Of a DNA stretch of 32,777 bases, positions 16,450 to 22,644 are shown piece by piece (position 1 is the stretch's first letter; every line of letters starts with the position of its first letter). The notes under the pieces were generated by a model. It worked only from the letters and a program-made list of their open reading frames with translations. It searched no databases and had not been told where the DNA came from. The stretch comes from Methylibium sp. GTDB lineage: Bacteria; Pseudomonadota; Gammaproteobacteria; Burkholderiales; Burkholderiaceae_C. Where the stretch lies: NCBI RefSeq assembly GCF_013817365.1, contig NZ_JACDCU010000007.1:1-32777 (forward strand), in the 5' to 3' direction. Both the position numbers and the translations under genes were made by a program.

Positions 16450-17130
16450 TCAGGGCCGCTTGCGAGCGGCCCAGCCCACAAGACCGAGGCCGGCGAGCAT
16501 CAGCGCGTAGGTGGAGGGCTCGGGGATGGCAGCCATGACATCGCCATCACGAACGGCCCAAGCGCCGACGTAGGCTATCTGGAAGTCCTGGTCGCCCAGT
16601 TCGCCCCAGTTCGCGTACACCGACGAGTAGAACTCGCCGTCCTCGAACTTGTCGCTGGACTGATAGTCGCCGTCTATGACGCCGGAGAGAACGTAAGTCG
16701 GTTGAATGTTGAAGAACGGCCCGGCTGTCGTTTGATCGACTGCGGGACTGCCGAGTTGAATAAACAAGTTGTGCATCTCGGTCGAACCAGGCGTCGAAAA
16801 CATCTCGATGGAGCCATCCTTGACCGATAACAGCGCCCGCGGGGTTCGCCAATCGGTGTAGCCGCCAACGGTCAGGCTGTCGGCCCACTGGACCTGAGTC
16901 CAGAACGACATGTACCCTGGCGGCAGCGGGTTCGAGTCGCCATACGGGTACGAGTCCCCATACCATTCGGTGGCCACGTACCCGCTCGTGGCCGCGTAGT
17001 TGCCGTCCTGCAGCCAAGTGATGTTCTGGCTGCTGTCGTAGATCATGCCGCCGCCGCGGTCGAACAGAGCGGCCTGCGCGGTGGCAGTCATACAAAGCGC
17101 GGCAGCCGCGCAGATCGTGCGAATGTTCAT
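16450..17130 (-). CDS. PEP-CTERM exosortase-substrate protein, DUF1566-like
   Basis: 226 residues on the opposite strand to all neighbours. It has a signal peptide (MNIRTICAAAALCMTATAQA), then a DUF1566-like body (RGGGMIYDSSQNITWLQDG, WADSLTVGGYTDWRTP). The C-terminus ends in a PEP-CTERM sorting tag: PEPST at about 203-207, a hydrophobic stretch (YALMLAGLGLVGWAA) and a basic RKRP end. Established knowledge: such proteins are processed by exosortase in exopolysaccharide-making Gram-negatives. In a phage this is cargo likely expressed from the prophage, with its own promoter. It converges on the spike gene (1-base gap). The ATG is preceded by AGGGAC. Confidence 0.88.
   Translation of the reverse strand: MNIRTICAAAALCMTATAQAALFDRGGGMIYDSSQNITWLQDGNYAATSGYVATEWYGDSYPYGDSNPLPPGYMSFWTQVQWADSLTVGGYTDWRTPRALLSVKDGSIEMFSTPGSTEMHNLFIQLGSPAVDQTTAGPFFNIQPTYVLSGVIDGDYQSSDKFEDGEFYSSVYANWGELGDQDFQIAYVGAWAVRDGDVMAAIPEPSTYALMLAGLGLVGWAARKRP
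16453..16472. other. Inverted repeat at the convergent ends of two genes
   Basis: A perfect 8-bp stem, GGGCCGCT (16453-16460) with AGCGGCCC (16465-16472), and a TGCG loop. It lies just after the spike stop and inside the last codons of the PEP-CTERM gene. There is no T-run on either strand, so it is only a possible bidirectional stop or RNA-end structure. Confidence 0.45.
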
Positions 17131-17210
17131 GTTTCGTCCCTGTGCCTAGGGCGTTCTAGATTACGACTCGCGCGACGGATTGAGAGTGCGCTGTCGCACC
17201 AAAAGTGCTG

Positions 17211-17224
17211 CGCATCGCATGGAA
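17211..17224 (+). promoter_or_regulatory. Late-gene intergenic motif, copy 3
   Basis: CGCATCGCATGGAA, a one-base variant of ACATCGCATGG with C for A-C at its 5' edge, ends 53 bases (last G at 17222) before the GTG at 17275. It is the only copy in a divergent gap and differs most from the consensus. The following leader holds GGTCACC...GGTGACC. Confidence 0.5.
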
Positions 17225-17233
17225 CGACGGGGG

Positions 17234-17257
17234 GGTCACCACACTACTGCGGTGACC
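17234..17257. repeat. Inverted repeat GGTCACC-N10-GGTGACC
   Basis: A perfect 7-bp inverted repeat (17234-17240 and 17251-17257) with a 10-base spacer sits between motif copy 3 and the HNH start. The spacing, one helical turn between half-site centres plus a few bases, could suit a dimeric repressor. It could equally form a leader hairpin like those seen after the other motif copies. Confidence 0.55.
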
Positions 17258-17274
17258 ACTCCCCTCCTGGCGCC

Positions 17275-17916
17275 GTGAGAGTTCATCGCATGTTTGACGA
17301 GCAGGCGCCCGCTGTCCGGCAGATGCGCGATTTCGGCATGACATGGGCTGCCATCGCGAGCCATTACGGCGTTTCCGAGCCGACACCAAAGAACCTGTTG
17401 GCGCGAGTAGACGGACAGTGTGTCCCGCGACCCTATGGCAAGCGTCCCACGCCGTTGCTGGACTTGTTCAACGCACGTGTCGTGCGGGCAAACGGGTGCT
17501 GGGGATGGGTCGGCGCCAAACATGGCTTCGGCTACGGATGGTGCGGCACTGGGTCAGATAAAGACCTGGCACACCGTGTCGCATATCGCTTGTTCCTTGG
17601 TGAAATCCCGGCCGGCATGTGCGTGATGCACGCATGCGACAACCCGGCATGCACCAACCCGGCCCATTTGAAGCTTGGGACGCAGGCTGAGAACCAAGCC
17701 GACAAGGTTTCAAAGGGCCGGCAGTACAGAGGGGAGCGCCACCATTGCTACGGCAAGCGCTCGTGGAAATCTCACCTTACTGACGAGGGCGAACTCAATG
17801 CCCGTCGCATGCTGGCCGAAGGCCACAAGCGAGCCGAGATCGCCAGCGCACTCGGCGTCAGCTACAGCGTCATTCGACGTGTAGACAAACGCGCGCGGCA
17901 GGGGGTACACGGGTGA
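17275..17916 (+). CDS. HNH homing endonuclease (free-standing)
   Basis: 213 residues if GTG 17275 is used; ATG 17290 (208 residues) is an alternative. Neither has a clear ribosome-binding site; the 53-base distance to motif copy 3 favours the GTG. The catalytic core AHRVAYRLFLGEIPAG (about 99-114) followed by VMHACDNPACTNPAHLKLGT (about 117-136) is the HNH_3 type with N-x-H/CxNP. It is flanked by an N-terminal HTH (WAAIASHYGVSEPTPKNLLA) and a C-terminal HTH (AEIASALGVSYSVIRRV). It makes DNA cuts and spreads itself. Codon use is visibly less GC-biased than the neighbours. Its stop overlaps a GTG start. Confidence 0.9.
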   Translation: MRVHRMFDEQAPAVRQMRDFGMTWAAIASHYGVSEPTPKNLLARVDGQCVPRPYGKRPTPLLDLFNARVVRANGCWGWVGAKHGFGYGWCGTGSDKDLAHRVAYRLFLGEIPAGMCVMHACDNPACTNPAHLKLGTQAENQADKVSKGRQYRGERHHCYGKRSWKSHLTDEGELNARRMLAEGHKRAEIASALGVSYSVIRRVDKRARQGVHG

Positions 17917-17997
17917 GCACGATCACGTTTTAACCAATGGGGCTTCGGCCTCGACCTGCGCAAGGGGGCATCCACCTCAGATGCCAACCGGCTGCGG
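17913..17997 (+). pseudogene. Frameshifted N-terminus of the stabilization-like gene
   Basis: GTG at 17913 overlaps the HNH stop and encodes MSTITF, then TAA at 17931-17933. Removing one T from the TTTT run (17928-17931) gives MSTITFNQWGFGLDLRKG... continuing in the frame of the ORF at 17998. This matches the start that such proteins usually have. The break is therefore one extra base in a homopolymer: either real mutation, a sequencing error, or a UUU-UAA +1 slip. AGGGGG upstream (17900-17905) serves as ribosome-binding site. Confidence 0.7.
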
Positions 17998-19302
17998 GTG
18001 CTGAAGAACGCCTACGTCACGGACGGCAAGACCATCCGCAAACGCCCCGGCTGTGTGAAGGTGGCAACGCTCTCAAAGGGGACGTTCGGCCTGTTCTCGG
18101 GGCTGGGCAGGCTGAACACGTTTCAAGCGACCGAATCGACCGCCTTCAGCCACGACTCGACGCTGCTGGTCAACAACAGGCTGAGCACGGAAATCGATGC
18201 GTTTTCCGGGGTGTCGTACTGCGACACCTTCAACGGCTTCCTGTACGTGGTCGCACAGGTCGGGACGACCTACCGCCACCATTACCTTGATGGCGACTTC
18301 AACACCATCATCACCGACTCGAACTGTCCCCGGACCGCCATCGCGGCCAAAGCGGCCTCGAAGATGTGGGCGGGCAAGGATGACGTGGTGCGGTTTTGCG
18401 CGACCAACAACCCGCGCGACTGGACACTCGCCAACGATGCAGGGTTTTTGCCGGTGGGCCTGCAGCAGTCGGGCAGCCGAAACGTCACGGCCATCGGCAA
18501 CTACCAAAACAGGCTGGTCCCTTTCTTCCCCGACTCGGCCCAAATCTGGGAGGTCGATCCCGACCCCATCAACCACAAGTTTTTGCAGTCGGTGGACATC
18601 GGCACGACCCGCCCTTACACCCACCAAAACATGGCAGGCGATGTGTTCTACCTGTCGCCTGCTGGTGTGCGAACGATCACGAAGCAGGCCGACACCGAGA
18701 ACCTGATCGACGCCGACGTGGGCTCACCCATCGACAACGAGTTGTTGAATGGCACCTTCCTCGACCTCAATACCTGCCGGGCGCAATATTTCCGCGGGGC
18801 AGGGCAGTACTGGCTGTACGCGGGAAACACCGCGGCGGTGTTCACCTTCTCGCGCACCGCGAAGATTTCGGCTTGGTCGATCTATGAGTTCCCGTTCAGC
18901 CTGGATTACATCGATGAGCTCGACACCTTCCTGTACATCCGCTCGGGTGATGAGGTGTACCGGATGGACAGAGCGACCTGGACCGATGCCGGCGTGCCGT
19001 TCACCGTCGAGATCGAAACCTCGTTCGTGGACTTCAAGGGGCCCGGTGTCCTGAAGCAGATTCTCGCCATGGATGCGGTGGTGTCGGGGACGGCGGAGTT
19101 CTCGCACCGATACGACCCCCGCAGCCCGAGCATCGAGACCTTCCCCGCGGTCACGATCACAGGCGACACCCGGCCGGGCACACAGTACCCGGTGGAGCTG
19201 ATGACGACGAGCCTCTCGACCGTCGTCAGGAACAGCGATGACCAGGAGTTCGAGTTGCACTCCCTCTCCTACATGTTCGAGAACCTGAGTTCGTCCGTAT
19301 GA
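17998..19302 (+). CDS. Stabilization/tail-hub-like protein (P22 gp10-like)
   Basis: 434 residues from the track's GTG, which has no ribosome-binding site and is probably internal; the gene most likely begins at 17913 (see frameshift feature). The frame upstream reads NQWGFGLDLRKGASTSDANRLRVLKNAYVT, the usual N-terminus of P22 gp10-type packaged-DNA stabilization proteins. The rest is beta-rich, with KTIRKRPGCVKV, RDWTLANDAGFLPVG and FFPDSAQIWEVDPDP. Position between the adaptor and internal proteins fits a tail-hub or plug part that keeps DNA in. The stop TGA (19300-19302) is also the first bases of motif copy 4. Confidence 0.7.
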   Translation: MLKNAYVTDGKTIRKRPGCVKVATLSKGTFGLFSGLGRLNTFQATESTAFSHDSTLLVNNRLSTEIDAFSGVSYCDTFNGFLYVVAQVGTTYRHHYLDGDFNTIITDSNCPRTAIAAKAASKMWAGKDDVVRFCATNNPRDWTLANDAGFLPVGLQQSGSRNVTAIGNYQNRLVPFFPDSAQIWEVDPDPINHKFLQSVDIGTTRPYTHQNMAGDVFYLSPAGVRTITKQADTENLIDADVGSPIDNELLNGTFLDLNTCRAQYFRGAGQYWLYAGNTAAVFTFSRTAKISAWSIYEFPFSLDYIDELDTFLYIRSGDEVYRMDRATWTDAGVPFTVEIETSFVDFKGPGVLKQILAMDAVVSGTAEFSHRYDPRSPSIETFPAVTITGDTRPGTQYPVELMTTSLSTVVRNSDDQEFELHSLSYMFENLSSSV

Positions 19303-19341
19303 CATCGCATGGGCGAAGCCGGCCCGGCGTATGTTCGCCGG
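19300..19341 (+). promoter_or_regulatory. Late-gene intergenic motif, copy 4, with leader hairpin
   Basis: TGACATCGCATGG (19300-19312) begins at the stop codon of the gp10-like gene and ends 51 bases before the next start (19363). The leader has the inverted repeat CCGGCG-TATGTT-CGCCGG (19324-19341), followed by AAAAGGAG as ribosome-binding site. Confidence 0.6.
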
Positions 19342-19362
19342 CATCATGAAAAGGAGCTGACC

Positions 19363-20121
19363 GTGTGCAGTGGCGGCGGAGACGGCGGCGCGGCAAAGCG
19401 CCAAGCAGGCATGAAGCGCGAGCAAGACCTTGCGATTCAGGACATCAATCACGTCTTCGGCAAGGGTGACGGCCAAGCGCTCTACAAGAACGTCAACGTC
19501 CCCGGCGAAATGCAGATGCGTGGCTGGGAGCAGGTGCAAGGCCCCGACTCAACTAAGAAGGTGATCAGCGGTTACGACACCACGGGAAGAGACGCCAACG
19601 CGGCCGCCCGTGAACAACTGTACGGCACGATCACCAACGACTCGGAGGCCCGCCTACTCGACCAGCTTGGCGATGACCGCACAAAGGCGGAGCGTGGGGT
19701 TAGGTTCCAACTCGCGCGCCAGGGTTTGATGGGCGGCAGCGCCGACATCGACCAGGGCTCCGAAGTGCTCGAGCAGTTCCAGAAGGGCAGCCTTGAGGCG
19801 CGGAACGCCTCCACCGCTGTGAGCAACACCGCGCGCACATCCGACGAGAAGACCCGCGTGGGCCTCATCAACAACATTCGCAACGGCATGGCGCAAAGCG
19901 ATGCCCTGTCTGCCGCCTATGCAGGCATGACCAACAACGCCAACGAGGCCCGCGACACCGCAATGGCCACCAACATCGGCGGTTTCTTCGACGACATCTC
20001 GATCCTCGGTGCGCAGCGTCAGTACCAGGACGGCCTGCAAAGAGGGGTGCAGCGCGGCCGCGGGTTCGGCGCCTCCACGTCGGCATCGCAGGGCGGATTC
20101 AACGGAGACAAAAGGCCGTGA
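19363..20121 (+). CDS. Internal virion/ejection protein (MCxGG type)
   Basis: 252 residues from GTG 19363 (AAAAGGAG upstream, spacing 8). The ATG at 19309 in the track lies inside the motif leader and is rejected. The start MCSGGGDGGAAKRQ is like the N-terminus of the later 221-residue protein (MCTGTEAAW). Both resemble small podovirus internal or ejection proteins. The middle is Gln/Asn/Ala-rich and helical (LDQLGDDRTKAERGVRFQLARQGLMGG). The end is Gly/Arg-rich. It would be packaged with the capsid and leave with DNA. Overlaps the next gene by four bases. Confidence 0.65.
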   Translation: MCSGGGDGGAAKRQAGMKREQDLAIQDINHVFGKGDGQALYKNVNVPGEMQMRGWEQVQGPDSTKKVISGYDTTGRDANAAAREQLYGTITNDSEARLLDQLGDDRTKAERGVRFQLARQGLMGGSADIDQGSEVLEQFQKGSLEARNASTAVSNTARTSDEKTRVGLINNIRNGMAQSDALSAAYAGMTNNANEARDTAMATNIGGFFDDISILGAQRQYQDGLQRGVQRGRGFGASTSASQGGFNGDKRP

Positions 20122-20555
20122 ACATCCGGGACGCCACACGCGAGGATGCGGTTTACGTCGGCGCCAATCTGCGCGAGCCCGACCGCATCGAGCTTGCCTT
20201 GCTGGGCCGCGATGCCAGTGATGTCGTGGTGAGTTTCGATGCGTCCGATGTCGCGCGAACGATCGAGCACGACGGCAAGCCCGTAGCGGTGTTCGGGCGC
20301 GTCATGCGTGACACCGGAGGCGCGTTCGTGTGGCTGCTGGCGACATCGGGGCTGGACAGTGTGCGGCGCGGGTTCGTGCTCGCCTGCAAGCCGGAAATCG
20401 GCCGCCTGCGGTTCGGCTGCGACCGATTGGTGAACATCACGCATCGGGACAATGCGACGGTCCTGCGCTGGCTGGCGTGGCTGGGCTTCCATGTGGAGCA
20501 AAAGCCCTGCGGGCCGGGCGATGAGTTTGTAATGTTCTGGATGCCGGGGGCTTGA
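20118..20555 (+). CDS. T7 gp13-like internal virion protein (GNAT fold)
   Basis: 145 residues from GTG 20118, overlapping the previous stop. The sequence has an acyltransferase-type plan: IRDATREDAVYVGANLREPD at the start, KPVAVFGRVMRDTGGAFVWLLA in the middle, and a terminal VLRWLAWLGFHVEQKP. This arrangement is known from T7 gp13-like proteins (DUF2833). The Q/R-x-x-G-x-A/G acetyl-CoA signature is not clear, so catalytic activity is doubtful. It probably has an assembly role in the internal core, next to two other candidate ejection proteins. Confidence 0.75.
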   Translation: MNIRDATREDAVYVGANLREPDRIELALLGRDASDVVVSFDASDVARTIEHDGKPVAVFGRVMRDTGGAFVWLLATSGLDSVRRGFVLACKPEIGRLRFGCDRLVNITHRDNATVLRWLAWLGFHVEQKPCGPGDEFVMFWMPGA

Positions 20556-20557
20556 CG

Positions 20558-21223
20558 ATGTGTACTGGAACAGAAGCGGCGTGGGTGCCTGCCTTGCTCG
20601 CTGCGGCAGGAGCAGGAACGACCTACATGGCCGCCGAGAAGCAGGAATCGGCACGCAAGCGCGCGATCAACCAAGGACTCGAAGCCGAGGGGCAGATTCA
20701 GAAGAAGGCCAACCTGCGCACCAACGATTTCGTGCAGGACAACTTCGACCCCACGAACCGCGCCGCCAACTATGAAACGCAGGCAGCGAACCAGGAGAAG
20801 TCCTTCGGCGAACTCCTGGCCAAGCAATCGTCGCTCGGTCAAGGCGAGATCAACGACTCCACCGCCGGCGCGTTGTCTGACGAGTACGTGCGCGGCAAGG
20901 CGAAGGCCACGGCCGACACCCAGCAGCGCACGCGCGACCTGTCTCGGCTTCTGTCCCGTCAGGGGGCAGTCGGCGGGCTGGCGAACCAGGACGCGATGGC
21001 CGGCGGTGACTACTCCAGCGACATGATGGGTTTCGGTGTGGATCAGCGACTGAACAACAACCTGACGAACGTGAAGTTCGGCTCTGCCGGCTCCAAGGGC
21101 GGCGAGCTTTCCTTGCTGGGCGGGCTGCTGTCCGGGTCGGCGGGGGTGGTCGGCGGCGCCAAGCGGAAGTACGACTCCACGAGGACGCCCGGCGCCACCA
21201 ACGGCACGGACTGGGGCGAGTGA
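20558..21223 (+). CDS. Internal virion protein (MCTG type)
   Basis: 221 residues from ATG 20558; the track's TTG at 20552 is less likely. It begins MCTGTEAAWVPALLAAAGAG, a hydrophobic N-terminal helix that could insert in membranes, and continues with AEKQESARKRAINQGLEAEGQIQKK (a charged helix). The centre is Ser/Thr/Gln-rich and helical. Small proteins starting MCxG lie next to gp13-like genes in podoviruses and act in DNA ejection. The stop overlaps the next ATG by one base (TGATG). Confidence 0.65.
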   Translation: MCTGTEAAWVPALLAAAGAGTTYMAAEKQESARKRAINQGLEAEGQIQKKANLRTNDFVQDNFDPTNRAANYETQAANQEKSFGELLAKQSSLGQGEINDSTAGALSDEYVRGKAKATADTQQRTRDLSRLLSRQGAVGGLANQDAMAGGDYSSDMMGFGVDQRLNNNLTNVKFGSAGSKGGELSLLGGLLSGSAGVVGGAKRKYDSTRTPGATNGTDWGE

Positions 21224-22644
21224 TGGCAGGCTACGGACAACTCGGCCGCAGCTTCGGGACCGCCGTGGGCGGCTTCTTCGGCGGCGACTCACAGGCCCAG
21301 CAAGCCGGTGAGATGGCCGGGCTGCAGCGCATCGCGCTGGAAGACCAGATCGGCCAGCGCCGCGTGCTGGCGCAGGCTACGCAGCAGAAGATGCAGGCCG
21401 ATGCGGCAGAAGCGGCAATGAAGACGCCGCAGGCGGGCATGCAGCGCGTCAGGCAAAGCCTCGGCATCCCGGAAGAGGCCGCGCCGCAACTCGACCAGTA
21501 CCTGCGCGGCGGGCGCATCGATCGATACGACATGGGCGGCCGGCAAGGCCCCGTGATGCCCGCGCCCGAGTGGGCGGAGAAACCTGCGCTCGACAAGTTC
21601 GGACAGTTCTTCTCGGCGGATCAGGCGGTGCAGTCGGGCTCGGCGAAGTCGGTCAAGGACTACTTCGACGGCATGGGCGCACAGGCCGAAGCCGGCCTCA
21701 CGGGGTTGATTGCCAGCGGCAATATCGACCCCACGGTGGGCGCCACGCGCGCCTATGCCATAAAGGGCAGCGCGCCGTACAACTTCAACGAGTACGGTGT
21801 CGGCAACAACCTGACAGGCGAAGTCGATGCCAGCGGTGGTCCTGCGGTGGCGTTCGGCAACTACCGCACGGCCACGACAGGCGCACAGCAAGCCAACGCT
21901 CGACAAAGCGACGCCTCTGCAGTGGCATCGCGTGCATCGGCCGACAACTCTCGTGCCAGCGCGGCCAAGACGCGATTCGAGATGACGGACGGCGCGAACG
22001 GTCGGGGCCAGAAGGCTCCTGTCGGCTATCGCTGGTCCGGAGACGCGCTAGAGCCGATCAAAGGCGGCCCGGCCGATCCTGCGACGAAGGGCGCAAAGCT
22101 TGCCAAGCCGCCGACCGAGGGCCAGGCCAAAGCGCTGATGTTCGGCTCGCGCATGACGGTTGCGGACGAGGTGCTGAAAGAACTTGAGGCCACTGGCCAA
22201 CGGTTGCCCAACATGACGAAGCAGGCTGCTGAGTCGGTCCCTTTGATCGGGACCGCCTTGGGCATGGGCGCCAACATGTTAGGCACGGACGGCGAGCAGC
22301 AAGTCGAGCAGGCACAACGCGACTTCATCAACGCCATCCTGCGCCGTGAGTCGGGCGCGGTTATTGCGGACAGCGAGTTCAACAACGCTCGCAAACAGTA
22401 TTTCGCCCAGCCCGGAGACAGCCCGACCGTCTTGCGCCAAAAGGAGATCAACCGCCGCACCGCAATCGAAGGCCAGAAGGCCGAGTTCGGCGAACAGTCG
22501 ATGCCGCAGTTTCTCGACATCGTGCGCAGCGCCCGCTCGGAACGTCAGAAGCCGCTGCCGGATACGCCGCAGCGCAAGAGCGGCACGGTAAGCCGTGAGG
22601 CGGCGTCGCCGAGCGTGGACGCGCTGCTCGAAAAGTACAAGTAA
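21223..22644 (+). CDS. DNA ejection/internal virion protein
   Basis: 473 residues from ATG 21223. The N-terminus, GTAVGGFFGGDSQAQQAGE, is Gly-rich, then helical (AEAAMKTPQAGMQRVRQSLG). A conserved-looking block near residues 365-410 (RDFINAILRRESGAVIADSE, then QYFAQPGDSPTVLRQKEINR) is the usual core of podovirus ejection proteins. The rest of the chain is Ala/Ser/Gln-rich and unstructured. It is likely packaged and injected to make the DNA passage through the cell envelope. It overlaps the next gene by one base. Confidence 0.7.
   Translation: MAGYGQLGRSFGTAVGGFFGGDSQAQQAGEMAGLQRIALEDQIGQRRVLAQATQQKMQADAAEAAMKTPQAGMQRVRQSLGIPEEAAPQLDQYLRGGRIDRYDMGGRQGPVMPAPEWAEKPALDKFGQFFSADQAVQSGSAKSVKDYFDGMGAQAEAGLTGLIASGNIDPTVGATRAYAIKGSAPYNFNEYGVGNNLTGEVDASGGPAVAFGNYRTATTGAQQANARQSDASAVASRASADNSRASAAKTRFEMTDGANGRGQKAPVGYRWSGDALEPIKGGPADPATKGAKLAKPPTEGQAKALMFGSRMTVADEVLKELEATGQRLPNMTKQAAESVPLIGTALGMGANMLGTDGEQQVEQAQRDFINAILRRESGAVIADSEFNNARKQYFAQPGDSPTVLRQKEINRRTAIEGQKAEFGEQSMPQFLDIVRSARSERQKPLPDTPQRKSGTVSREAASPSVDALLEKYK

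Larger units (their letters stand above)
17131..17274. promoter_or_regulatory. Divergent control region between PEP-CTERM and HNH genes
   Basis: About 144 bases separate the two divergent starts. Read on the minus strand, TAATCT upstream of the PEP-CTERM gene is the best -10-like box, but its -35 is poor. The region also holds motif copy 3 and the GGTCACC inverted repeat. Because the PEP-CTERM gene is divergent and alone, a dedicated promoter must lie here. Confidence 0.45.

Noticed and set aside
17920-17940. Programmed +1 frameshift of the prfB type
   Set aside because: The UUU-UAA context would allow it, but no SD-like stimulator lies just upstream. It is kept only as a possibility within the frameshift finding.
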